Both the position numbers and the translations under genes were made by a program. From Lachancea dasiensis (taxonomy: Eukaryota; Ascomycota; Saccharomycetes; Saccharomycetales; Saccharomycetaceae), in NCBI GenBank assembly GCA_900074725.1, contig LT598461.1, positions 992,001-1,056,000 of the forward strand: 64,000 nt of DNA, written 5' to 3'. Shown here in pieces: positions 37,924-48,400 of the stretch (within the stretch, counting starts at the first letter, position 1; each line of letters starts with the position of its first letter). The notes beneath the pieces were generated by a model that saw nothing but the letters and a program-made list of their open reading frames with translations, did no database searches and was not told where the DNA came from.

Positions 37924-38595
37924 CTACATGAGCCCGTCAAACCACTTCTTTCCCTTCCCTTGCGACTGCTTTGGGACTTGAACGCCACTAACAAAATCTT
38001 TAGGGTTACCGGTCTTGAATTTGACTTTGGCACTTTCTCCAGCAGTTTTGAAGCTCTTATTGAAGTTACCCACGTTAAATCCCCATTTTTGCAAAATCTT
38101 CACTGTGGCCGGTGTGATAGCTGCCGCCACTGGTAGTCGGAGAACTATCAAACTCTTGTGTATCCCATATGCGATCAAAGCTTCAGTCAGAAGCGTGCTC
38201 TCCTTCATTCTTGTCCAAAAGGAGGTGTCGTCTGCTTCGCCTGACAGTTTTCTCTTCTCTTTTTCCTCAATGCTGGCCCTAACTTCTTTGATCAATTCAG
38301 TCTCGTCCCGACCATATCCCGCTAGCTGTTGAGCCTTGTTGATGTAGACGCGAATGGTCTCTTCTCCCAGGGAGTGCACCGCTACAAAGCAGATAGGGAA
38401 ATCAATGGCTGATAAGCCTAAATACACACCCAGGGCAGAGTATCCGTAAGTTTGCATCAATTTCTTCAAAGACGGCTTTTCATCCGCCTTTTTGCCAACA
38501 GTGGTATTGAATCGCAGTGGCCGCTGGATGGGCCGTCTAAACAACGAAAGACGAGAGATATTCAAAGCTGGAGACTTGAAAATTCCACTAAGCAT
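37924..38595 (-). CDS. NAT2: mitochondrial inner-membrane protein Nat2-like (DUF1279)
   Basis: A 223-residue protein with a basic, Ser/Leu-rich N-terminus of about 35 residues that looks like a mitochondrial presequence. A DUF1279/FAM210-like segment follows: LMQTYGYSALGVYLGLSAID leads into a membrane span near 50-75. Further on a hydrophobic stretch (about 140-165) precedes a basic tail. S. cerevisiae Nat2 (YGR147C) lies next to RPL24B (YGR148C) and near ECL1 (YGR146C); here the gene lies between the ECL1-like gene and RPL24, so the call rests on family plus order. The old name, N-acetyltransferase, is not supported by any visible acetyltransferase motif. Confidence 0.8.
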   Translation of the reverse strand: MLSGIFKSPALNISRLSLFRRPIQRPLRFNTTVGKKADEKPSLKKLMQTYGYSALGVYLGLSAIDFPICFVAVHSLGEETIRVYINKAQQLAGYGRDETELIKEVRASIEEKEKRKLSGEADDTSFWTRMKESTLLTEALIAYGIHKSLIVLRLPVAAAITPATVKILQKWGFNVGNFNKSFKTAGESAKVKFKTGNPKDFVSGVQVPKQSQGKGKKWFDGLM

Positions 38596-39158
38596 GGTCC
38601 TGAGAGGCGTTGAAGTAAATAGGGAGCCTGGTTTTGAGGGTAGATGCTCCTTGTGAGGTATACTGAGTGTCCAGATGAGATCGTATAATTAAAGTATTAT
38701 GGTCATTATTGTTCGAGAAATTAAAGTATTTAACCAGTGTTGAGTTACAGATGGTACCAAGCAGGAGAAAAGTCGCTAATGCTCTATTATTTTCCGAGGT
38801 AGTGACCGGTCATCAGCTTTATGATGAGCTAAAATTGAAGAAGCAGTTGATTTCGGAGCAAGTTCTGGAGAAATGAAACTCAGAATCAGTGATTCACCCT
38901 CAGATGGGGAACCTGTTACATGCCGCTCAGAAGACTGGCATACCTGGTGTTATCATGAAAGCGTAGAATAGAAAGTGCATCCAATACTTCGTTTTGTGCA
39001 AATCCAAAGAAGGATGTTGGAATGAGGATTAGTGGCCCTCACGTCCTCGAGCCATAGCGACACCGCACTGAGATTCCCAGATGCGCCAACCGCATTCTCC
39101 AGAGGACATGGACCGGAATCGATTCAAAGGTCTCTTATTTTGCATAGATACACATGTA
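38596..39158. other. intergenic region with a 41-codon ATG frame
   Basis: A + strand frame at 38751-38876 starts with ATG and encodes a basic, helical-looking 41-residue peptide (MVPSRRKVANALLFSEVV at its start). A doubled attaaagtatt precedes it at about 38686-38731. I do not recognise it. The region should also hold the NAT2 promoter and the 3' end of AGA2. Confidence 0.4.
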
Positions 39159-39440
39159 CTAGTATATGGTGATGGTAGGATTCACGTCTGTAGCAGAGCG
39201 GGTGCTTGGGTTACAATCACTGACATATGTCACTGAACGGTAAAATTCATACACCCCGACCACCTCTTTTCCTCGTTTCAAAATCGTGGCCGTGGAGGAA
39301 GTATATGGGGATGCCTCTAGGGTACCACCGGTAGCGATGGTGCCGCATGTTACGCTACTTTGTGCAGAGACCAGCGCTGAAGACAGAATGACTAGATCGA
39401 CAACATTGTGAGTAACCTTATTTAGTGCCCGAAGTTTCAT
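39159..39440 (-). CDS. AGA2: a-agglutinin binding subunit Aga2
   Basis: A 93-residue secreted protein. A signal peptide covers about 1-27 (ends ALVSAQ). Mature Aga2 has two cysteines that bind it to the GPI-anchored Aga1; here they are C32 and C76, spaced as in S. cerevisiae (87 residues). Shared blocks include SPYTSSTATIL, GVYEFYRSVTYVS and the C-terminal TITIY, which recalls the S. cerevisiae end whose last residues bind the alpha-agglutinin Sag1. The gene functions in sexual adhesion of a cells. Between NAT2 and RPL24, in place of YGL032C. I saw no TGAAACA pheromone element in the 480 bases upstream. Confidence 0.92.
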   Translation of the reverse strand: MKLRALNKVTHNVVDLVILSSALVSAQSSVTCGTIATGGTLEASPYTSSTATILKRGKEVVGVYEFYRSVTYVSDCNPSTRSATDVNPTITIY

Positions 39441-39918
39441 GACTGACTATAACGAACGGGTGGTAGTTTTGGCGAAAGACTTCTAAAGACGAAGAGGGTC
39501 ATCCAATGACGAGGCATCTGATATATACTTGTCACTCGTGAGTCTACTGTGGCCCGCGGCCGCTTGCGACAAGCCCTTGGTGAATAGGCATATAGTTTTC
39601 GAGCGTTATCATTTTGAACTCCGCATCGGGCAAACTCTGGCCAACTTGAGATCTTCTCGAAACTAAGAATGCGGGGTTGAGAGTAACTCCCGGCTGGTCC
39701 GGTTATTACACTCCCCATACTGACGTCCAACTCGGGAAGCGTCGGCGGCCGATCCTAACACCCTCATCGGAATGCACAACATTTACACCTTACATAGAAG
39801 AAAAAACTGTAAAACAAGTACTTAAGTTAAAAGTTGCAAAAGTTGTAATAGTAGTATTAGTAGTTACTAGGTTACGTGGGTAGCGTTTTTTTTCAATTTG
39901 GTTCGTCAACTAACCGGT
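39441..39918. promoter_or_regulatory. AGA2 promoter and RPL24 3' region
   Basis: The stretch holds the promoter of AGA2 and the 3' end of RPL24. It includes a ccgcggccgc block at about 39553-39562. No gene is seen. Confidence 0.4.
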
Positions 39919-40386
39919 TTAACGGGAAGTGGCAGCAACCTTTTGGAAAGCACCCTTGGCTTGTTGCTTGGAGACCTTGGAGCCTTGAGCACCGGCAGAC
40001 TTGGCCTTTTCAGCCTTTCTCTTCTCCTTGTCGGCCTTCTTCTTTTCCTTGTCAGCCTTCAACTTCTCCTCTCTTTGGGCCTTTCTGACTTCAGTCTTCA
40101 AAGATCTTCTCTCCTTGATGAATTCCAAAGAGGCACCAACGATGGCTCTTTGCGACTTGACGGTCTTTCTGGATCTCTTCTTGGCGACTTCCTCGGTGAT
40201 ACCCTTCTTGTGGTGTCTTCTGTACAAAACAGTCCAGGCGATTCTTCTTGGGTTCTTTCTCTGGGCGAACAAAGAAGAGCTCTTGGAGTTTTGGAATCTG
40301 AAGATCTTGGAGTCACCACGGACAAACAAAGTACCTCTGCCTGGGTAGATCTTAGCACCGGAAAAAGAGTCAATTTCAACCTTCAT
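39919..40386 (-). CDS. RPL24: 60S ribosomal protein eL24
   Basis: The 155-residue protein matches S. cerevisiae Rpl24A/B throughout: [18 protein letters not shown], a zinc-ribbon-like N-terminal domain, [15 protein letters not shown], and a long basic Lys/Ala-rich tail. It sits at subunit bridge eB13 and is one of the last proteins to join the 60S subunit. Codon use is that of a highly expressed gene. The start ATG is at 40384-40386. The 5'UTR appears to be interrupted by an intron (40393-40709). One gene stands for both S. cerevisiae copies (YGL031C, YGR148C). Confidence 0.97.
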   Translation of the reverse strand: MKVEIDSFSGAKIYPGRGTLFVRGDSKIFRFQNSKSSSLFAQRKNPRRIAWTVLYRRHHKKGITEEVAKKRSRKTVKSQRAIVGASLEFIKERRSLKTEVRKAQREEKLKADKEKKKADKEKRKAEKAKSAGAQGSKVSKQQAKGAFQKVAATSR

Positions 40387-40392
40387 TGTGAG

Positions 40393-40709
40393 CTGAAAAC
40401 ACAGACGTATTGTTAGTAAAACGATTACACTTTTGATTTGCATGAACAACTGGCGTGTGGCTTCCTCAACGTTGTGACCCGTCCGTCTGCATTGCCACTC
40501 ACGGTTTGCTATTTGACCAAATGAACGACCTTGAGATGTCTGTGCGATGAAAACCGCATGGCAGGCCGTCTCTGCCGTCCCAATACCTATCAATCACTGC
40601 AACCACTGCACACACTGCAAACACACATTTTTGACATCTAGCTTGTCTCTTTCCGTATCATGTTCACCATAATCCTTGTCCAGCACCCAATGTACTCAAA
40701 TTCACATAC
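40393..40709 (-). other. predicted 5'UTR intron of RPL24
   Basis: On the minus strand the donor GTATGT is at 40709-40704, the branch point TACTAAC at 40418-40412 and the acceptor TTTTCAG ends at 40393. Only six bases (CTCACA) remain before the ATG. All three signals are perfect and the branch-acceptor distance (18) fits the other introns of the window. The length of 317 bases is typical of yeast ribosomal protein introns. S. cerevisiae RPL24 genes are not known to me to have it. I saw no C/D or H/ACA snoRNA within it. No transcript evidence is available here. Confidence 0.7.
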
Positions 40710-40858
40710 TTTTGCAGCTGTTCTTCGGCTCTTTCGAAATATACTGTGTACCAAGAATGCAGTCTATCGTAACCTATATTGAAGTTCTAAGTTCACGATT
40801 GGGGGCACTACGCTAGCCACGATTACTGGGACAAAGTTTCCTGCTACGACCTGCCGGC

Positions 40859-40892
40859 CTAGGCTGAGCACCAGCTCGTCAGCTCAGCCTAG
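40859..40892. repeat. 11-bp inverted repeat in the RPL24/RPL30 promoter
   Basis: ctaggctgagc (40859-40869) and its exact reverse complement gctcagcctag (40882-40892) are separated by 12 bases. Further CCTAGC/GCCTAG copies follow to about 40980. The repeat lies in the shared divergent promoter of two ribosomal protein genes, so it may bind a factor that coordinates them. Confidence 0.7.
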
Positions 40893-41289
40893 CTCACAAT
40901 CCGCTATTGGTCCATCTCTCGGGGAGTTAGGCTGGGCCCCGCCTAGCCATTGCCCCTAGCCTTGGTGAAGAGCTGCACGGACTCACGCCAGGCCGTGAAA
41001 CTTTTTTTTCCAAAAGCACGCACAAAAACTTGAAAATTTTCCACGTCTGAAAAATTTTAGTGTTAAATTACATTATGGCTGTGGTTCATGGGTCTTCAGA
41101 GTGTCGTCTCATAGTAATAATGAGAGCAGTCAAACGAGAACCGGCCTGGTCGAGCCTGGGACAGACGCTAGTGGGACCCATGCAAGAAAACTTCACCAGT
41201 ATAGCATGATGAAAAATAAATGGGAGGACTAACATCTCTCAGTTTCTGTTCTTTCTTGAAATCTTGTTTTCTTCGAATTCTGCAGCTAA

Positions 41290-41340
41290 GACCGGAGTGT
41301 TAACACATAGCATAACAACAACTACACAGAGATGGTCAGT
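41290..41340 (+). promoter_or_regulatory. kink-turn at the RPL30 5' splice site (autoregulation)
   Basis: GACC (41290-41293) can pair with GGTC (41334-41337) and GTGT (41297-41300) with ACAC (41324-41327). Between them lie GGA on one side and AGAGAT on the other, the purine-rich internal loop of a kink-turn with G-A pairs. In S. cerevisiae, excess L30 protein binds just this element in its own pre-mRNA and blocks splicing. Here the closing stem includes the first three bases of the donor GTCAGT, so the same mechanism is likely. Confidence 0.85.
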
Positions 41341-41825
41341 ATCCCTTAGTTTTTCCATTGGAGGCAGAAACGTCGCGTGTTATAGGCAGACGAAAGATGG
41401 AGATTCGATCTTCATCGGCCACGATTCAGCAATTCTTGGTCAAGACCTACATGTGGCTTTCTGTTCCTCGGCATGTTTGGCACACGTTACTAACCGCAAC
41501 TCTCACATAGGCCCCAGTTAAATCCCAAGAATCTATCAACCAAAAGTTGGCCTTGGTCATCAAGTCTGGTAAGTACACCCTAGGTTACAAATCGACCGTC
41601 AAGTCTTTGAGACAGGGTAAGTCCAAGTTGATCATCATCGCTTCCAACACCCCAGTGTTGAGAAAGTCCGAGTTGGAATACTACGCCATGTTGTCCAAGA
41701 CCAAGGTGTACTACTTCCAAGGTGGCAACAACGAGTTGGGTACCGCTGTTGGTAAGCTTTTCAGAGTCGGTGTCGTCTCCGTTTTGGACGCCGGTGACTC
41801 TGACATCTTGACCACTTTGGCCTAA
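41332..41825 (+). CDS. RPL30: 60S ribosomal protein eL30, spliced
   Basis: Exon 1 is only the ATG (41332-41334). The intron is 41335-41510: donor GTCAGT, branch TACTAAC at 41488-41494, acceptor ATAG. Exon 2 is 41511-41825. The 105-residue product begins [20 protein letters not shown] and equals the S. cerevisiae length. The non-consensus donor GTCAGT is the same as in S. cerevisiae RPL30, where it is part of feedback control of splicing. eL30 binds a kink-turn in 25S rRNA. Codons are those of a highly expressed gene. Divergent from RPL24. Confidence 0.97.
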
Positions 41826-42016
41826 TTCTAGAGAACGCGGATTTTCGCACTTATCGACGCAGGTATAGCGCTTTGTATAGATAGTATTTTAAGAAACGTC
41901 ATTCTCGTGCTCAGCGTGTGAGTCTTGGGACCGTCCTCAGCTGGTGTCGTTAAGATGTATGCATTCGTTAACCTATTTACAGATGGGGCCGGTGGAAGTG
42001 GCCATGGAGGGGGTCA

Positions 42017-42289
42017 TCATTTGCCGTTAGGCTGCACCTTGGCGTCGTCCGGCAGTCCCAGGTTTTTCCATTCATCCCTGTCCATCAACTGGTGGTTCAT
42101 TCGACAGTTCAGGTACTCCTTCGCCAGCAACCTACAATTTGGGGCATTCTCACCTTTCACAAGTTTGATACACCGTAGGTATTCCTGCATCTGTTTCGTA
42201 CACTCGCCGTCATGATCCAAAGGGAACGAGCCGCGTTCAGGCGGGGTTGGCGAAAGGGCCTTCAAGGCGTTGCCAGGGTTTGCGGACAT
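42017..42289 (-). CDS. COX19: mitochondrial copper/redox protein Cox19
   Basis: A 90-residue twin CX9C protein of the intermembrane space. The two motifs are [11 protein letters not shown] and [11 protein letters not shown], forming the CHCH hairpin. Blocks [17 protein letters not shown] and [16 protein letters not shown] match S. cerevisiae Cox19 (98 residues), which helps copper delivery to cytochrome c oxidase through Cox11. It is imported by Mia40. The neighbour DPS1 follows in the same direction as in S. cerevisiae (YLL018C-A, YLL018C). Confidence 0.97.
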   Translation of the reverse strand: MSANPGNALKALSPTPPERGSFPLDHDGECTKQMQEYLRCIKLVKGENAPNCRLLAKEYLNCRMNHQLMDRDEWKNLGLPDDAKVQPNGK

Positions 42290-42500
42290 CGGTCGTTCTT
42301 TATTTGGCTGGTGATGAGAACCTACAGGTCCATGGGCATTGGTCTCTTAAAAGCTTTCAAATTCTATCACTCTAATAACAACCTACGTACAGCTCAGTGA
42401 AATTACTATCACAAGTTACGTCTAGCGGTATTTCTTTAATGCTGAACACACTACAAAAACCAAGCATTGTGGTCCAGGTACGTTCTACCACTGCTGCTAT

Positions 42501-44213
42501 TCATGGTCTTAGCCTCTTGGGGTCTCTTGGGAATAGAGATGCTCTCCTAATGTTTTTGAGATCCAAGAAAAACATCACCACTCTTTCCAGCCCGATACCA
42601 CCACCGGCGTGGGGCGCACACCCGTAGGTGAAACTGTCAATGTAGTCTTTGAGGCCAGGGTCCTCAGGCGACAAGCCGTGATGCGACATTCTCTCTCTCA
42701 AAAATTCGGCGTCGTGGATACGTTGAGCCCCAGACAAGATTTCCTCGCCTCTCATGAAGAAATCGTAAGAGTTGGAGTAGCGAGGATCATTAGGGTCTGG
42801 CATGGTATAAAATGGACGAATCTCTAGGGGGAATTTATCCAAGATGTAAAAGTCCGTATCGTACTTTTCTCTCACCAAAGCACCCAAGTGTTTTTCGTTT
42901 TCAGTTGACAAGTCTTCCAAGTCGGAAATATCCTTCCCAGCAGCCTTCAACATCGCAATACCGTCTTTGTATGCCAGGCGAACCATCTTCCCATCTTTGG
43001 GGAGCTTAAACTCTTCCACTGGGTACTGTTTACGAACCAAGGCAATTTCCTTGGCATAACGGACTTTCAGTTCGGTGAAGATGAAAACAAACAAGTCACT
43101 CAAAACATCGATAACCTCGTCATAATGCTCTTCAAAAGCCATCTCTAGATCCAAGCCAGTGAATTCGGTCATATGACGATGGGTATTGGAATTTTCGGCC
43201 CTGAAGACTGGGGCAACTTCGAAAACACGCTCGAAATCAGCCGCGATCAGTTCTTGCTTGTAAAATTGAGGACTTTGTGCCAAATAAGATTTACCCTTGA
43301 AATAAGTAACCTCGAAAACATTGGCGCCACCCTCCGATGGAGCACCCAGCAATTTAGGGGTGTGAATTTCCACGAACTTTCTCTTGGACAAAAATTCTCT
43401 GAAGAGTTCGCATACACCGGATTGAATTCTGAAAATGGCTTGGTTAGTCGCTGTTCTCAAATCGATCACACGCGCGTCTAATCTGGTGTCTAAGTTGACT
43501 ACCGGTAACCCTGCGGCCTCAGCCTCTGCGTCAGAACGCGAAGCGTCTTCAATCAAAATGGGCAACTGTTGTGGAGACTCAGAGATGGTGTGAATTTGAG
43601 TGATGTGAATCTCCAGGTTTTGAACAGTGGCGGACTTGATAGGCTCCTCCACAGTCTTTACAATACCCTTGACTAAAACAATACTCTCCGGGTTTACAGA
43701 AGCGGCCCATTTGACCATCTGCTTGGATATGGTACCTTCTTTGTTGACCTTGGCCAGGGCCTGTATCAATTGTGCCTGCTGTCTCAAGGTCAAAAATACC
43801 AGGGTAGCCCCTTGCTGTCTAGAATTGTGAACGCGGGCTCTGATGGACACCTCTTTACCATCGTCAGCCTCACTTAGCTCCTCCAACTTTGCTCTGGGGA
43901 TTCCTGTCTTTGTGGCAGATTGAATCAATGGCAGCTTGCCGTAATAGTCTTTGGCGGTGTCATTAGCAGCCGCTTCACGCTCGCGGGCCTCCTTTTCCTC
44001 GGCCAATTGGAGAGCTTTCTCCTCCTTCTTCTTCTGCTTTTCTTGTTCTTTCTGCAACTTCTTCAAGGCTTTCTTAGAAAGTGGTTGTCCATCTTCGCCA
44101 AGCACGACAGGCTCAGAGCTTTCTTGTCCAGTTGTCAAATTCTTGACTTCTTCGGTAACTTTCTCAACTGACTCCTTTACGGTCTCGGTTGCCTTTCCAA
44201 TTGCTTCCGACAT
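42501..44213 (-). CDS. DPS1: cytosolic aspartyl-tRNA synthetase
   Basis: A 570-residue class IIb synthetase. I start at the ATG at 44211-44213 ([12 protein letters not shown]); a second in-frame ATG at 44301-44303 would add 30 residues that do not resemble family members. The N-terminal extension is lysine-rich and helical ([19 protein letters not shown]) and binds RNA in yeast. The OB-fold anticodon domain spans about 110-225, the catalytic domain the rest: motif 2 [19 protein letters not shown] and motif 3 [17 protein letters not shown]. cerevisiae Dps1 has 557 residues and ends the same way ([12 protein letters not shown]). Confidence 0.97.
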   Translation of the reverse strand: MSEAIGKATETVKESVEKVTEEVKNLTTGQESSEPVVLGEDGQPLSKKALKKLQKEQEKQKKKEEKALQLAEEKEAREREAAANDTAKDYYGKLPLIQSATKTGIPRAKLEELSEADDGKEVSIRARVHNSRQQGATLVFLTLRQQAQLIQALAKVNKEGTISKQMVKWAASVNPESIVLVKGIVKTVEEPIKSATVQNLEIHITQIHTISESPQQLPILIEDASRSDAEAEAAGLPVVNLDTRLDARVIDLRTATNQAIFRIQSGVCELFREFLSKRKFVEIHTPKLLGAPSEGGANVFEVTYFKGKSYLAQSPQFYKQELIAADFERVFEVAPVFRAENSNTHRHMTEFTGLDLEMAFEEHYDEVIDVLSDLFVFIFTELKVRYAKEIALVRKQYPVEEFKLPKDGKMVRLAYKDGIAMLKAAGKDISDLEDLSTENEKHLGALVREKYDTDFYILDKFPLEIRPFYTMPDPNDPRYSNSYDFFMRGEEILSGAQRIHDAEFLRERMSHHGLSPEDPGLKDYIDSFTYGCAPHAGGGIGLERVVMFFLDLKNIRRASLFPRDPKRLRP

Positions 44214-45461
44214 CTTTGGGTGATCACTGTAGTCCTGGCCAAAGCTGTTGGGGAGAGTTAACTGCCAGTTCTCTAATAAATTTTTGTAGTTCTCTTGACA
44301 CATGGTGAGTCAACCCGAATATCACCTTAGTCAATTCTGACATTGTTGTCAACTGGACTTGCGGGAACCAGCCATATGGGTCATTCAAACCTTTAGCAAA
44401 GCGAGATAGAGAAGGGACCCTAAGCTACGCCTATGGTAGATACCAACCAAGTCCTCCTTGAGTTGAGTGGGCAACTTCTAAACTTTCAAAAAACATTTGC
44501 TCAAAAGTTCTCAACGGCGTTGACCAGGACAACCACACGGTGGGTGATTGATGGGCGAGTGGAAAAATGGATTAAGAGAAAGCTGCTGATTATATAGCTT
44601 TTCGAGTAGCCGAGAGGCCCATAATTCATAGATTAACGAAAATGTATTCCCAGGTCAAAAACAATAAAACGTGCGGATATCCTACCCTTCAGAAAGAAGG
44701 AGGTCTATGGCCTCATAGTGTTGGAGTTGATTGCTAGAGGAAGGATTGATATCAGCAACATCAGCGCGCTCCATCTACAGCTTGATGACAGGGTTCAATA
44801 TAGTGACAGGAATATTTGGCGCAGCGGGGATGAGAAATCTCATTGACTGCCGGAGAGTTCGCTAGCAGCTTCCACTTGGATACCAGCCCTTTGTATATTC
44901 TTCTTGCTCCCATTGATCCACGGTCCACGGAAGCAGATAGCATTCATGAGCACGATTTGAAAGGATAATGTGGGCTATGTCAGAAGAGTACAAAGTGACT
45001 TCCCGTCCCTTCCGAAACCAGTGGGCTCGAGCCTACCACAACCGGGTATCGTGATTGTATGAAGTTACAGATCATCACAAGAGACAGCTGGCCAATGGAT
45101 GGAGCCACAACGCACTGGCTACCGCTGATTAATAAGAGCCTTCCGTGGTTCACATACCGGATACAAGTAGCAAAACTCGATGGATATGGCTTAGGTCTAG
45201 ATAAATACATCAAAACCTCAGAGTCCAAGACCTCGATACCACGAGCTCTTCGCAACTGGTGAGTCTCTCACATTTATTCGTCAACGTGTTTTTGACATGG
45301 ATCGAAATATAACCGTCGTATCAGATGATCTTTAAAATTGAAGCTGAAAACTTTAACCCCATATAGCAAGAAATATAAGTAAAAGCACTGCGGTCTTAGA
45401 AGAACATAAAAGGGATTGGTTACCAAAAGGCCGCGAGACGCATCCATCTCATTTGAGAAGT
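44214..45461. other. 1.2-kb divergent intergenic region DPS1/CDC25
   Basis: Holds two promoters. Frames of 60-90 codons on both strands overlap each other and have no family features. A short palindrome ggctcgagcc lies at about 45026-45035 but is not part of a tRNA. Nothing else is seen. Confidence 0.5.
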
Positions 45462-48400
45462 ATGAGTTTGTCGCGGACTTCCTCCTTTGACGAGCAGGGC
45501 TCGTTGGGCGCACGCACAGGAAAGGCTAGTGGAGTTGGGAACTCGGCCAGTAATAGTGGAGGTGGTGCAGGCCTTGGAAGTAGCATACCAGGCGTTGGGA
45601 ACTCTAGTCTGAGACCTGTGGATATAGTAGTAGCCAATTTCGACTTTATGCCTAACAAAAAGTCACAGCTGCGATTGAATGCCGGCGACGTGATCTATGT
45701 GCTGGGAAAACATGAATCTGGTTGGTGGGATGGTGTTATTGTAGGAAATCGAACATCTGTGCGGTGTGCGCGTGGGTGGTTTCCGCAAAACTTCACCAGA
45801 TCTTGTCGCGATAGGCTGCAAGTGGCGGCACATCAGGCTATAACCGGAAAAACCGTTGGCCACCGCCAAAATGCTCGGTCGGGTGCCAGCAGTCGGCGTA
45901 GCAGTTTAGCAGCTTCGCCAGCGGCAGCAGCAGTCATGCATCTGATGCTCGGCAACAACGGTAATCAGAGCTCAAACCTCTCACCAAACTATAATAATAA
46001 TAGCAGCAACCCGCTGCTGGCGACTGTGAGTGACCCGGACTTGTTACCAGCTGCAAAAGCGCACTCTTCCTCACCACCACCACACTTGAAGGAAGATTAT
46101 AAATTTGATATGCGCACCGTCTTACCGAGTGGCCAGTCTATGTCAAGGCGAGCAAGTTTGGCCTCACCGGCTGCCTCGATACCAATGTCAACGTCAGGCT
46201 CGGGCTCGATGTCTGCCGCCGGTAAGTCACGCTCAAAGTCACCGTGCCGTGCTCCTGCAGCCGCCAACCCACCGACTAGTGATGGACAACAGAATAACCT
46301 GCGGCCTTCACCGCCCCCACAAAACGCTCAAATAGACCCACTTCAAAAATTGGGCAGTTTTGATGACCGCAGGAGGCGATCTCAGGTGAAAAGTGAGAAG
46401 GTTACGATACTAAGCGCAGAAGAAGTTGAAATGATTTTTAACAATATTAATAATGATTGCCCCCCAATATGGACGCCGGTTGCAACCACTGAGGGGAAGG
46501 TGATTTACTACAATCGTGAATACGATCTTTACAGTAGCTCGCTTCCCTTTCTACAATCTCCCGAACTTAATTTAAAAAGTGTCTTTCCGGATGACGACTG
46601 GTATGTAAGTTTGAGCGAAAGACCGCTGGATGAAGACAGAAAGATCATTGACCTCACGAAAAAGGACAATGCCGCACATCGCCCCCCAGTCCAACGCTTG
46701 GACTCGTCTTCCTCAACGACAAATAATTCGCGTTCCACGCACAAACCAAGTGTAGATGAAAAGAGCAAAAGCTTTATGGCCGCGGCTCTACAATCCCAAA
46801 GCAGTGCAGGCACTGAAACCAAATCTGGAAAAATCAATAATGGTACAAAAGACCACAATGCAAGCGAATCCCCAGAAGCTCCAAACACCCAGGAAGATAA
46901 GCCTAAAAATGCTTGGTGGCAGAAAAATGCGAACGTTCCTCTTCTATCAAGAGAAGAATTATTCTTCCATCACAGGATGGACGTACGCTCTTGGACAGAG
47001 CTCCGTGAGACCACGCTATATTTCGCTCGAAAGTCCTACGCCAGCTTTTTCCAAGATAACTACGGCGAGTTCAAGAAAAACTTCGAAATGACCTCTAAGT
47101 TTACCATTTATTACCATAATGCTTGTCGACTTCTGAAGTCTGAACTGGTGAAAAAAAATTTGAAAAAAGGTGTAAGGAAGCTTTTAAAACAGATGCTTTC
47201 ATCCATGTCTACTATCAGCATAAATGGAAACTTATTTTTTTGCTCCCCTCAGAGGTCCGATCTTCGTTTTTCGCCGGACATGCGTCATCCTCACAAATCT
47301 AGCGCTACCAGCTCTGGTACGGAAGTCCAAGATCCCCTTCGCGTGTCAATAACGACGCTCAATCCCATCCAATCTAATGCGGCCCCTAAATTAAGTATAG
47401 GGAACAGCGACTTCTTTTTTAGTGATGAAGTACAACATCCTCTTTCAGGCGAAAGGAAGGATGCTAGTGGTAGCAGGTTTGGATCAGTGATGAGCTCTTA
47501 CACCATTCAAGCGCATAGCTCTGCGATTGATGAGAACTCGAACTTATCAATTCAAATGTTGTTTCAGTCACTTGATAACGAATTTAGCAATCTCATGAAT
47601 GCTGTGGGAGACCTTCATGATATAATGAGTACAAGTTGTTCAGGAGGCGGAGTTCTACCTCAACTCTTTACTCGTTTTTTTCGAGATTGCTTCAGCGGTG
47701 GCGCTTGGACGAGCACATTTCAAGAAAAACTTGTCGATTTGAGTCCTAGAAACTCTATTGTTGATGATGGCTCCTCAGAACCTTATGCGACGGTAAACGC
47801 TTTTGGAAGCATCAGCAGTAAAGCTCCAACAATGGAGGGCTCGTTTATGTCCAGGAGCTCAGCAGATCCTGATTTATCGGCATACCAGCGTGATTCTTTC
47901 AGAACGCGGCCCCAAAGCAAGAGCCGGCACCCTCTATCAGTTGATACTCTTAACTATATGAAGAAAAAACTGGACTATTTTACTACTCTATCTTTTCAAA
48001 GCTACGAGACGCTACTTGAACAGAAACGTTCCAAGAAGAGAAACCTCGAGATTAGCGCTGCCTGTCATCGTGAGCTTACTCACTCAGTGGCCATAATCGA
48101 ATTGCTAGAAAACCTAGACCTGAGGTTTTTTTTGAACATGAAGAACCTGGGTTATAAACCAGAACATGACAAAGACAGCGAGGAACTGCGTCAGCACGCA
48201 ATGACCTCGTCAGCATCCTTGTTAATGGAATTTTTTGACGTGAAGCAGGCTCTTTACGATGTCACGATTAAGAAAATATTGGACATTCAAAATTTAACGT
48301 TACAAGACCCCTATGTATTCTGTTCCATGGCTGGCGATCAATCATTCCGTGACGATGATAGTGACAATTTGGAAGAAAGCAACATTCTAAAGGTAGAGAA

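Noticed and set aside
45026-45035. ggctcgagcc as the T-loop of a tRNA
   Set aside because: No A box, anticodon arm or acceptor stem can be drawn around it.
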